64,000 bases of DNA, taken from Pseudomonas hefeiensis (GTDB taxonomy: Bacteria > Pseudomonadota > Gammaproteobacteria > Pseudomonadales > Pseudomonadaceae). Below the pieces are notes generated by a model that was not told the DNA's origin, did no database searches, and worked only from the letters and a program-made list of their open reading frames with translations. Positions 56,690 through 64,000 of this stretch are shown here, in pieces; position 1 is the first letter of the stretch; the number at the start of each line of letters is the position of its first letter. The DNA lies in contig NZ_CP117449.1 of assembly GCF_030687835.1 (NCBI RefSeq), positions 4,588,001-4,652,000 on the forward strand, given 5' to 3'. Made by a program: the position numbers and the translations under genes.

Positions 56690-57151
56690 TCAGCGCAGCT
56701 TCTTGATGCGTTCGCTCGGACTGATCACGTCCGTCAAGCGAATGCCGAACTTCTCGTTGACCACCACAACCTCGCCATGGGCGATCAGCGTGCCGTTGAC
56801 CAGTACATCCAGCGGCTCGCCAGCCAGGCGATCCAGTTCGATCACCGAGCCTTGGTTGAGTTGCAGCAGGTTACGGATATTGATGTCGGTGCTGCCCACT
56901 TCCATGGAAATCGACACCGGGATGTCGAGAATCACGTCCAGGTTCGGTCCGTCCAGCGTCACCTGTTCGTTGCTTTTGGGCACGCTGCCAAACTCTTCCA
57001 TCGGCAGACGGCTGGAAGCGTGAGCACCCGTGTCGGCCGCCAGCAAAGCGTCAATGTCAGCTTGTCCGGCGTCGCCGGTTTCTTCCAGGGCTGCTGCCCA
57101 TTCGTCGGCCAGCGCCTGGTCATCCTGGGTGTTCATATCGTCAGCCATCAT
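56690..57151 (-). CDS. fliN: Flagellar motor switch protein FliN
   Basis: A 153-residue C-ring protein: a 75-residue N-terminal extension and a C-terminal SpoA domain (NIRNLLQLNQGSVIELDRLAGEPLDVLVNG). The extension contains QADIDALL (residues 30-37), like the CheY-docking peptide of FliM. ATG 57151 and ATG 57148 are both possible; GAGGACAA precedes them. Confidence 0.95.
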   Translation of the reverse strand: MMADDMNTQDDQALADEWAAALEETGDAGQADIDALLAADTGAHASSRLPMEEFGSVPKSNEQVTLDGPNLDVILDIPVSISMEVGSTDINIRNLLQLNQGSVIELDRLAGEPLDVLVNGTLIAHGEVVVVNEKFGIRLTDVISPSERIKKLR

Positions 57152-57202
57152 TTGTCCTCGGCGGGCAAAAAATCAGTTAAAAACGTAAGGGTTTGACACC
57201 GC

Positions 57203-58171
57203 TCAGCGGCGTTCGATCGGCTCGATCACTTGCAATGCCAGGTTGCCTTTGTGAGAGCCCATCTTGACCTTGAAGGCCGGTACACCGTTGGCGCGCATGA
57301 TCATGTCTCCAGGCATCTCGACAGGGATAATGTCCCCCGGCTGCATATGCAAGATGTCCCGCAGGCGCAGCTGACGCCGGGCAACCGTCGCGCCGATCGG
57401 CACGTCGACATCCAGCACATCCTGACGCAAAGCATTGATCCAGCGCTCATCCTGATCGTCGAGGTCCGACTGGAAGCCGGCGTCGAGCATTTCCCGTACC
57501 GGCTCGATCATCGAGTACGGCATAGTCACGTGCAGATCGCCGCCACCGCCATCGAGTTCGATGTGGAAGGTCGAAACCACAATGGCTTCGCTCGGGCCGA
57601 CGATGTTGGCCATGGCCGGGTTCACTTCAGAGTTGATGTACTCGAAGTTCACTTCCATGATCGCCTGCCAGGCCTCCTTCAGGTCGACGAAGGCCTGCTC
57701 CAGCACCATGCGCACTACCCGCAGCTCGGTCGGGGTGAATTCACGCCCTTCGATCTTGGCGTGACGACCGTCGCCGCCGAAGAAATTGTCCACCAGTTTG
57801 AACACCAGCTTGGCGTCGAGGATAAACAGCGCAGTGCCGCGCAACGGCTTGATCTTTACCAGGTTGAGGCTGGTGGGTACATACAGCGAGTGCACGTACT
57901 CACCAAATTTCATCACCTGCACACCACCGACGGCCACATCGGCCGAACGGCGCAGCATGTTGAACATGCTGATGCGGGTGTATCGGGCGAAACGCTCGTT
58001 GATCATTTCCAGGGTCGGCATCCGTCCGCGAACGATGCGATCCTGGCTGGTCAGGTCGTAGCTTTTGACGCTGCCCGGCTCAGCAGCGTTTTCGGTCTGC
58101 ACCAGGCCATCGTCGACACCATGCAACAGCGCATCGATTTCATCCTGGGACAACAGGTCCTGCACGGCCAT
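57203..58171 (-). CDS. fliM: Flagellar motor switch protein FliM
   Basis: A 322-residue C-ring protein: CheY-docking N-terminus LSQDEIDALL (residues 7-16), a CheC/X-like middle domain and a C-terminal SpoA domain (QLRLRDILHMQPGDIIPVEM). It sets rotation direction when CheY-P binds. Starts ATG 58171, 9 bp after fliL. Confidence 0.96.
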   Translation of the reverse strand: MAVQDLLSQDEIDALLHGVDDGLVQTENAAEPGSVKSYDLTSQDRIVRGRMPTLEMINERFARYTRISMFNMLRRSADVAVGGVQVMKFGEYVHSLYVPTSLNLVKIKPLRGTALFILDAKLVFKLVDNFFGGDGRHAKIEGREFTPTELRVVRMVLEQAFVDLKEAWQAIMEVNFEYINSEVNPAMANIVGPSEAIVVSTFHIELDGGGGDLHVTMPYSMIEPVREMLDAGFQSDLDDQDERWINALRQDVLDVDVPIGATVARRQLRLRDILHMQPGDIIPVEMPGDMIMRANGVPAFKVKMGSHKGNLALQVIEPIERR

Positions 58172-58180
58172 GTCGGGTTC

Positions 58181-58684
58181 CTACTGCAATACAAAGTTAG
58201 TAAAGAGCAACTGTTCGATCACCACTTTGCCGAGCTCTTTTTGAGCCACTTCCTGCACGCTGGCCGTGGCTTGCTGACGCAGCATTTCCTGGCCGACGGG
58301 CGTGGCCAGGGTGTCGAAATTCTGTCCGGAAAAGAGCATCACCAGGTTATTGCGGATCAGTGGCATATGTACCCGCAGCGCTTCCAGGTCAGCCTGGTTG
58401 CGGCCCAACAGGGTGATACTGACCTGCATGTAGCGTTGACGACCGTTCTGGGTGTAGTTGGTCACGAAAGCGGGCGCCATTGGCTCGAAAATCGCCGGCT
58501 GCTTGCCTACCGGCGCGGCTTCGACTGCCGCGGCCGGCTTGCTTTGAGCATTGTGCATGAAATACCAGGTGGCCCCCACGGAGACCCCAATGGCCAGGAG
58601 CAAGCCCACTACGATCAAGATGATCAGCTTGAGTTTGCCCTTGGTTGCCGGGTCTTTTACAGCTGCTGCTTCGCTCTTCGCCAT
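58181..58684 (-). CDS. fliL: Flagellar stator-associated protein FliL
   Basis: A 167-residue protein with one membrane helix (LIILIVVGLLLAIGVSVGATWYF) and a periplasmic stomatin-like domain ending in LLFTNFVLQ. It stabilises stators. It is first in the fliLMNOPQR-flhB run and follows the sigma-54 promoter at 58737. Confidence 0.94.
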   Translation of the reverse strand: MAKSEAAAVKDPATKGKLKLIILIVVGLLLAIGVSVGATWYFMHNAQSKPAAAVEAAPVGKQPAIFEPMAPAFVTNYTQNGRQRYMQVSITLLGRNQADLEALRVHMPLIRNNLVMLFSGQNFDTLATPVGQEMLRQQATASVQEVAQKELGKVVIEQLLFTNFVLQ

Positions 58685-58736
58685 GCCAATAATCCGTCAC
58701 TAATCGGGTTTTTCACTGTTGCACGGCAAGGCTGGA

Positions 58737-58751
58737 GCAAGTGTTATGCCA
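58737..58751 (-). promoter_or_regulatory. Sigma-54 promoter of fliL
   Basis: Minus strand TGGCAT-AACAC-TTGC, near-perfect match to TGGCAC-N5-TTGC, about 53 bp before the fliL ATG. It should drive the fliLMNOPQR-flhB operon with FleQ/FleR-type activators. Confidence 0.85.
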
Positions 58752-58804
58752 GAAGTGTTTGGAGACGGGATGTGAGACGAATCTTCAGGGCGCCATAAAC
58801 TAAT

Positions 58805-58892
58805 GTGGGAGCGGGCTTGCTCGCGAAGGCGTAGTGTCAGTCGATATCATTGCCAACTGAGACCCCGCCTTCGCGAGCAAGCCCGCTCCCAC
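58805..58892. repeat. REPIN upstream of the fliL promoter
   Basis: GTGGGAGCGGGCTTGCTCGC at 58805 and its inverse ending CCCGCTCCCAC at 58892. It follows the fliK stop (58911) in the direction of transcription and precedes the fliL promoter. Confidence 0.9.
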
Positions 58893-58910
58893 AGGAGTTA
58901 CTGCATTGAA

Positions 58911-60275
58911 TCAGGCGTAGAAATCGACCGCACTGGTGCCGATCACGCTGGTGGCAGTGGCTGCTACTTCAGCAATGCTGGCTGGCAGGTCTTCCTCTAC
59001 CGAATCCACCCGTCCACCAGACGATGTTGTGCGCCCAGCCTGGGCCTGTTGCTGCGCTTGCTGTTCCTGCCCTTGGGAACCACGGGATTGATCCGAGACG
59101 CTGACGTCGACCTGGCCCATGCCTTGTTGGGCAAAACTGTCGCGCAGGCGATGCATCTGGCCTTCGAGCGCTTCGCGAACGCCGGAATGAGCGCTCATGA
59201 ACGTCACTTGTGTCTGCTGGTCCGGAACCATGTTCACCCGTATATCCAGGCGCCCGAGTTCGGCCGGCTGCAACTGGATATCGGCCGCCTTGAGGTTAAC
59301 GCTCGACAGATACATCACCCGGTTGACCACCTCTTCGGTCCAGCCGCTCTGATTCATGGCGATAGGCTGGTTGACCGGTATCGCATTGGCGGTCTTTGGC
59401 GTGGCGGCCTGGGTTAGCGCTGCCAGACGGTTGGCGAAATCATCCACTCGGGTATCGCTGGAAGCGGCGGTCAGATCCTTGAGGCCCTCATTGATCAAGC
59501 CGCCAAATGCCTTGTCACCGCCCTGGCTGCCGGGGCCGGTACTGTTCTGATCAGCCTGCACGGTGAGCATGCTCGCCATGCCGGCGGCAAAGGTCTGGGC
59601 TGATGTCGGCTCACCGTCGAGCGATGCCGGGGCAGGTGTCTTGGACTGCGCCTGGCTGGCAGCAGAAACATGACCGCCCTGCTCCATCGCCAGGCGCAAG
59701 GCTGGCAATGCATCGAGCGGATCGGCGGCCGGATCGAATTCAGGATCGACCGCAGCCGCCGAAGCCTGGGCTGAAGCGGTCATTGGGACAACCGGATTCG
59801 TAGCGGCTTGAGGCACCGTCGCGACCACCACGGGCGCGGGTTCCGCCTCGGCTGCAGCGACCGGTATCACCCTATCCGGCAGCAACGCGGGATCCACTGT
59901 CGGATCGCCTGAATCAGCTTGCGCGACCGGGGTTTCAGTCGTGTCGGTGCTGTCGTCACTGGCCGCCTTATCATCAGCCGTTGCCGGTTTGTCGGCGGGC
60001 AAGGATTTGCCGCTATCGGCAACCGCCGGCTCGGGGGCGGCAGCCGTTTCGTTGCCGTCGTCCTTTTTGACGGTGTTATCTGAGGCCTTGTCGCGCCCCG
60101 GTTTAACCGATGGCTCGGGGGTCGCCGATGATTTGGCGGGCGCCTGACGGGCGAAGACCTGGGCGAAGCTGGAGGCTCTATCCCCGAACTCCGGGGCCGC
60201 TGCCGGTGAATTGACGGCGGCCTGAGGCTTGGCCTGAACGGTGGCCTGAAGCAGTGTATTGGGCGTTACGGGCAT
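58911..60275 (-). CDS. fliK: Flagellar hook-length control protein FliK
   Basis: A 454-residue molecular ruler: a long disordered Ala/Pro/Asp/Thr-rich body (to ~300) and the conserved C-terminal switch domain (QSGWTEEVVNRVMYLSSVN ... LQPAELGRLDIRVNM) near residues 310-400, followed by a Gln-rich tail. It interacts with FlhB. GGAG precedes ATG 60275 and a sigma-54 promoter lies at 60327. Confidence 0.94.
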   Translation of the reverse strand: MPVTPNTLLQATVQAKPQAAVNSPAAAPEFGDRASSFAQVFARQAPAKSSATPEPSVKPGRDKASDNTVKKDDGNETAAAPEPAVADSGKSLPADKPATADDKAASDDSTDTTETPVAQADSGDPTVDPALLPDRVIPVAAAEAEPAPVVVATVPQAATNPVVPMTASAQASAAAVDPEFDPAADPLDALPALRLAMEQGGHVSAASQAQSKTPAPASLDGEPTSAQTFAAGMASMLTVQADQNSTGPGSQGGDKAFGGLINEGLKDLTAASSDTRVDDFANRLAALTQAATPKTANAIPVNQPIAMNQSGWTEEVVNRVMYLSSVNLKAADIQLQPAELGRLDIRVNMVPDQQTQVTFMSAHSGVREALEGQMHRLRDSFAQQGMGQVDVSVSDQSRGSQGQEQQAQQQAQAGRTTSSGGRVDSVEEDLPASIAEVAATATSVIGTSAVDFYA

Positions 60276-60326
60276 AAAAAGGTCTCCGCTGCACTGAAAT
60301 CATAGGTACAGGCGAGACAGGACAAT

Positions 60327-60341
60327 GCAAGGGCCGGGCCA
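60327..60341 (-). promoter_or_regulatory. Sigma-54 promoter of fliK
   Basis: Minus strand TGGCCC-GGCCC-TTGC, with GG/GC at the exact spacing, about 52 bp before the fliK ATG. Confidence 0.75.
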
Positions 60342-60363
60342 ATGTATCGGCTACGTTTGAATT

Positions 60364-60708
60364 TCAACAGTGGAAGCCTTCACGCTCTTCCCTGCATAGC
60401 TTTCGAACGTGAGCGAACTCACTATCAATTTCGCTGACCAGTTTCTCGATCCCGCCCAATGACGGCTGTTTGGCACGCTGCTCCAGCTCACCACACAGCT
60501 CTGCCAGGCGGATGGCGCCCATGTTGCTGCTGCTGCCCTTGAAGCTGTGGGCCGTGGCGCTAAGCTTCTCCGCGTCCCGAGCTTCATGCAGCACACGCAG
60601 GCGTGCTTCGGAATCGTTGAGAAAGGTATCCAGCAACTCCAGATACCCGTCCTCCATGACTTCCTTCAACGTACTCAGTACGTCGCGGTCCAGATGAATC
60701 TCACTCAC
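60364..60708 (-). CDS. hptB: Histidine phosphotransfer protein HptB
   Basis: A 114-residue Hpt domain with phospho-acceptor H54 in AHSFKGSSSNMG. It passes phosphate from hybrid kinases to HsbR and so affects the HsbA/FlgM branch and biofilm/motility choice. Starts ATG 60708, 31 bp after hsbR. Confidence 0.92.
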   Translation of the reverse strand: MSEIHLDRDVLSTLKEVMEDGYLELLDTFLNDSEARLRVLHEARDAEKLSATAHSFKGSSSNMGAIRLAELCGELEQRAKQPSLGGIEKLVSEIDSEFAHVRKLCREEREGFHC

Positions 60709-60739
60709 TTGTTCGCTCCCTGATCAAGAATAGCGCCGA

Positions 60740-62446
60740 TTATGCCAGAGCCTCCCAGAAAAACTCCACGTGCGCACTACGACCATCGTCGGACCAGCAG
60801 GCTTGATGACTCAACTGCCGCACCAGGCTGACGCCGCGCCCCGACAGCCGGTTACAGTCCAACGGGCGCGCCAGCACCCGGGCGACATCGAAGCCCTGGC
60901 CACTGTCTTGGACCTCAACGACCAGACGACCACCTTCACCGTGAGGCGTGACGTGAAAATGGACCCGCACATGCCCGGTATTCAATTCATCCAGGCGCCG
61001 ATTGCGCTCGCTGTAATAACGGGCGAAGCCCGACGCATCACGCTTGATGCTCGAATCGAGCCCCAATACGCCATGCTCCAAAGCATTGGAGTAGAGCTCC
61101 GACAGCACGCTGTAAAGGGCGCCACTCTGGGCCCTGAGCCCATGAACCTCAAGCAACAACTGCAACAGGTACGGCATCGGGTTGAACCGCTTGAGCGTCT
61201 GCGCCCGGAACTCGAACGTCATCGACCAGTCCAGCGGACTGGACTGGCCGCTATCGGAATAGACCGGCGGCGGAGGGTTGAGTTGCGTCGGCGCGACCAA
61301 GCGCACCTCAATCATGCTGAAGTCATCCCGCGGTTCGCCGCGAAAATCCCGCAGGGCCTGCTGGATGTCTTCGAACAGACAATCGGGTTCTCGATTGGCC
61401 GCAAATACCTGTTGCAACCGCTCCACGCCAAACAGTTGCTCACTGTCGTCAGCGGTGTCGATCACACCGTCGGACAACAGGAACACTCGATCACCCAGCG
61501 ACATGGCGTGCACTTCAGTGCGGTCATCGAATAGCTGGGGAGTGAGCACGCCCAACGGCAAGTGCCGCGCCGGCAAGGGCGTACGCACGCCGCTGAGGCT
61601 GTCATGCAGGTAGCCATCGGGCATGCCGCCGTTCCAGACCTCCACCGTGCAGCGCTGGAAACTCAGGCATAACAGCGTCGCGCAACAAAACATGTCCACC
61701 GGCAAGATACGCTTGAGCTTGGCATTCATCTCTCGCAGGATCTGCGCCAGGCCGTACCCTTTGGCGGTCATCCCGTAGAACACCTCCGCCAGCGGCATCG
61801 CACCCACCGCGGCCGGCAAACCGTGTCCGGTGAAATCCCCCAGCAGAATGTGCATGTCGCCCGCCGGGTTGAATGCGGCCAGCAGCAAATCACCGTTGAA
61901 CAGGGCGTAGGGAGATTGCAGGTAACGTATGTTCGGCGCGCTCAGGCAGCCGGAATGGGCGATCTTGTCGAACACGGCCTTGGCGACGCGCTGCTCGTTG
62001 AGCAGGTAATCATGATGCCGGGAGATCTGGTCGCGCTGCTCCACGACGGTGGCCTGCAACCGACGCAAACGGTCCATGGCCTTGATCTTGGCGGCCAGAA
62101 TGACCTGGTTGTAGGGCTTGGCCAGAAAATCGTCACCGCCGGCCTCCAGGCAACGGGCCAGCGCCTCACTTTCCGTCAACGAGGTGAGGAAAATGATCGG
62201 AACCAACTGCTCCCCGGCCAGTTGCTTGATCTTTTGCGCCGCCTCGAAACCATCCATCACTGGCATCATCGCATCCATGAGCACCAGGTGCGGACGCTGT
62301 TCGATATAGATCTCGACCGCCTCTGCACCATCGGCCGCAGTGAGGACGTGATGGCCCTGGCGACGAACAATGGTCGACAACAACAGTCGGTCAGCGGCGC
62401 TGTCTTCGGCGATCAGGACCGTCAGCGGCTCGAGGTCGGGCAACAT
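60740..62446 (-). CDS. hsbR: HsbR: receiver-PP2C phosphatase-serine kinase
   Basis: A 568-residue three-part regulator: receiver domain with D58 (HLVLMDAMMPVMDG), a SpoIIE/PP2C-type phosphatase (GDFTGHGLPAAVGAM... LLSDGVIDTAD) and a C-terminal HATPase anti-sigma kinase (SELYSNALEHGVLGLD... GRGVSLVRQL). Under HptB control it dephosphorylates or phosphorylates HsbA. ATG 62446 is 9 bp after hsbA. Confidence 0.93.
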   Translation of the reverse strand: MLPDLEPLTVLIAEDSAADRLLLSTIVRRQGHHVLTAADGAEAVEIYIEQRPHLVLMDAMMPVMDGFEAAQKIKQLAGEQLVPIIFLTSLTESEALARCLEAGGDDFLAKPYNQVILAAKIKAMDRLRRLQATVVEQRDQISRHHDYLLNEQRVAKAVFDKIAHSGCLSAPNIRYLQSPYALFNGDLLLAAFNPAGDMHILLGDFTGHGLPAAVGAMPLAEVFYGMTAKGYGLAQILREMNAKLKRILPVDMFCCATLLCLSFQRCTVEVWNGGMPDGYLHDSLSGVRTPLPARHLPLGVLTPQLFDDRTEVHAMSLGDRVFLLSDGVIDTADDSEQLFGVERLQQVFAANREPDCLFEDIQQALRDFRGEPRDDFSMIEVRLVAPTQLNPPPPVYSDSGQSSPLDWSMTFEFRAQTLKRFNPMPYLLQLLLEVHGLRAQSGALYSVLSELYSNALEHGVLGLDSSIKRDASGFARYYSERNRRLDELNTGHVRVHFHVTPHGEGGRLVVEVQDSGQGFDVARVLARPLDCNRLSGRGVSLVRQLSHQACWSDDGRSAHVEFFWEALA

Positions 62447-62455
62447 GGCTATGGG

Positions 62456-62851
62456 TCAGGCTTTGCCTGGATGAAGCTTGTCCTGGGGATGACCTGCCAG
62501 TGGCTTGTCTTGCTCTGCGGCGTTGTCCTTCACGACGCCTTCTTTCGGGTAGATATCGAACAGCTTGTCGAAATTTGAGATCGCGAGGATTTTCTTGACG
62601 TCACTGTTGCTGTTCACGATCCGGATATCCGAATCTTCGCCACCGGCATAATCGCGCAACAGCAGGAGCATGCCCAAGGCGGAACTGTCGAGATAATTGA
62701 CTTCTTTCAAGTCCACCACGATGGAGGAGGGTATCGTATTGAGCCGTTCGTAAGACTCACGAAACTCCTGATGCCGGCCAAAATCGAAACGACCCTTGAT
62801 CGAAATCGTCAGCTTCTGCCCATTAGGTGATACTTCGGTAACGACTGACAT
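62456..62851 (-). CDS. hsbA: HsbA anti-sigma factor antagonist (STAS)
   Basis: A 131-residue STAS protein with the phospho-serine site YLD55S56S57ALGMLLLL. ATG 62851 was chosen because the domain starts there; the frame to 62914 is not coding-like. A C-terminal Lys/Gln-rich extension (beyond ~105) is unusual in length. It binds FlgM when unphosphorylated and a diguanylate cyclase when phosphorylated, by family knowledge. Confidence 0.92.
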   Translation of the reverse strand: MSVVTEVSPNGQKLTISIKGRFDFGRHQEFRESYERLNTIPSSIVVDLKEVNYLDSSALGMLLLLRDYAGGEDSDIRIVNSNSDVKKILAISNFDKLFDIYPKEGVVKDNAAEQDKPLAGHPQDKLHPGKA

Positions 62852-62953
62852 GTTCGGCTTCCTTGTCATGGACATACGTGTACAAGGTTTAGCACCTGGT
62901 AGAAGTCTGAGCAAGGTTTTGGATCACTTACCCACAAAATCCCGCGCCTATGA

Positions 62954-63403
62954 TCAATATGGATCATGACGCGGCAGGCGCTGGGATAATTCATCCAGCA
63001 ATTTTTGTTCACGCCGGTCCTCCAATCGCCGCGCTTCGTCGATGTAACGCTGTACGAGTTTGCGCAGCCCTTCGACGCGAGCGAAGGCTTCTTGCCAACT
63101 CTGACGGGCCTTTTCCAGGTTGTTCTGGTGCCAGACCAGACTCTGACGCTGCTGGTCGATGGCAGTGCCCAATTGCGCAAGAAAGCCCTGGTAACCCAGC
63201 AACCATTGACCCGAAACTCCGTGACTGCCACGGGCGATCCACTGCTCCTGATATTCGAGACGGAAGTTTTCCAGGTCCGCCAGTTTGCTCTCGGCGACTG
63301 CCACCTGCCCCTGGAAATACGCCAACCGCTGGACGGCGGTTTTTTCGGCTTTTTCCGCCATCTCCACCACGGGCGCCAGACGCGCCGCACGACTCGTGGC
63401 CAT
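62954..63403 (-). CDS. fliJ: Flagellar export chaperone FliJ
   Basis: A 149-residue antiparallel coiled-coil protein, almost all helix (AEKAEKTAVQRLAYFQGQVAVAESKLADL...). It sits in the centre of the FliI ring and links ATPase activity to FlhA. It follows fliI by 6 bp. Confidence 0.92.
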   Translation of the reverse strand: MATSRAARLAPVVEMAEKAEKTAVQRLAYFQGQVAVAESKLADLENFRLEYQEQWIARGSHGVSGQWLLGYQGFLAQLGTAIDQQRQSLVWHQNNLEKARQSWQEAFARVEGLRKLVQRYIDEARRLEDRREQKLLDELSQRLPRHDPY

Positions 63404-63409
63404 GGCCGG

Positions 63410-64000
63410 TTACCCGCCAGCGACCGGAGTGAAGATGCTCTGCAGGTGCGCTTCGCTGGCGCCCATGCCGATGTTGTCGTTCAGGCTCTGGCGCAGGTAA
63501 ACCGCCATTGCCGGATAGAGATTGATGGCCGTATCGGTCTCGCGGTCACCGCCGGGCACGTAGGCACCGACACTGATCAGATCGCGGCTTTGCTGATAGC
63601 GCGACCAGTATTGCTTGAACTGTTGGGCCCGCTTGAGGTGCTCGGCACTGATGACCGACGGCATGACCCGGCTAATGGACGCCTCGATGTCGATGGCCGG
63701 ATAGTGCCCCTCTTCGGCCAGACGCCGGGACAACACGATGTGACCGTCGAGCACGCCACGGGCCGAGTCGGCAATGGGATCCTGCTGGTCGTCGCCTTCG
63801 GACAGCACGGTATAGAACGCAGTGATCGAACCGCCGCCCTTCTCCGCATTACCCGCGCGCTCAACCAGCTTGGGTAACTTGGCAAATACCGAGGGAGGAT
63901 AGCCCTTGGTGGCCGGTGGCTCGCCGATAGCCAGGGCGATTTCCCGCTGGGCCTGGGCGAAACGGGTCAACGAGTCCATCAGCAGCAGGACATTCTTGCC
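63410..64000 (-). CDS. fliI: Flagellum-specific ATPase FliI (C-terminal part, cut by window end)
   Basis: Only the last 196 codons are inside the window. They begin with the Walker B strand [20 protein letters not shown] and include the F1-like [36 protein letters not shown] catalytic region and the FliI-type C-terminus. The Walker A loop is upstream, outside the window. It is the first gene of the fliI-fliJ-hsb run here. Confidence 0.95.
   Translation of the reverse strand, partial: GKNVLLLMDSLTRFAQAQREIALAIGEPPATKGYPPSVFAKLPKLVERAGNAEKGGGSITAFYTVLSEGDDQQDPIADSARGVLDGHIVLSRRLAEEGHYPAIDIEASISRVMPSVISAEHLKRAQQFKQYWSRYQQSRDLISVGAYVPGGDRETDTAINLYPAMAVYLRQSLNDNIGMGASEAHLQSIFTPVAGG

Noticed and set aside
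57230..58798. 522-codon frame opposite fliM/fliL
   Set aside because: Antisense shadow of two well-defined flagellar genes.

Overview
The window is a 64 kb piece of a Pseudomonas chromosome, most likely from the P. fluorescens group. The gene order (ccmABCDEFGHI next to a long fli/flh/che/mot cluster), the NAGGN osmoprotectant genes, the hptB-hsbR-hsbA relay and many short palindromes of the GTGGGAGC..GCTCGCGA and GTGGCGAGGGGATTTATCCCC types all fit. Coding density is high. I see no prophage, transposase, CRISPR array, rRNA or tRNA.

Layout. 1-3909: a very large toxin-like protein with a deaminase-like C-terminus; its 5' end may lie outside the window. 3920-12947: housekeeping and metabolism (ABC exporter, DsbA-like oxidoreductase, trhO, bolA, a DUF2059 protein, fumC, an EamA transporter, a thiolase). 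13054-16714: polyphosphate:AMP phosphotransferase and mnmC, divergent. 17032-21922: three-gene NAGGN cluster (amidotransferase, ligase, M42 peptidase). 22162-28351: yheU, a csrA paralogue, ynfA, an SDR, a DUF3309 mini-protein, an LTA-synthase-like sulfatase, speE and a lipoprotein. 28366-35328: the complete cytochrome c maturation operon, read right to left. 35528-37425: a FliK-like protein plus a stand-alone FlhB C-terminal domain. 37690-64000: motility and chemotaxis, all read right to left: fliI (cut by the window end), fliJ, hsbA, hsbR, hptB, fliK, fliLMNOPQR, flhB, flhA, flhF, fleN, fliA, cheY, cheZ, cheA, cheB, motC, motD, parC, parP, cheW and a DUF2802 gene.

How the genes work together. 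The right half encodes the flagellar export gate (FlhAB, FliPQR), C-ring (FliMN), export ATPase parts (FliIJ), hook-length control (FliK), polar placement and number (FlhF, FleN), sigma-28 (FliA), the MotCD stator and the main chemotaxis pathway. HptB/HsbR/HsbA link motility to sigma/anti-sigma control. Three sigma-54-type promoters (before fliK, fliL and flhA) and two sigma-28-type boxes (inside cheZ before cheA, and before parP) can be read directly.

Most notable. (1) Three single-base insertions break two motility genes, flhF (two) and the DUF2802 gene (one), while every other gene looks intact. (2) The CheA linker has four copies of a motif resembling the CheY-docking peptide of FliM; FliN carries another. 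(3) A tandem array of six ~133-bp REPIN units separates flhB from flhA. (4) The first gene looks like a polymorphic toxin whose deaminase site has DSE where the family usually has H/C-A/S-E, and no immunity gene follows it.
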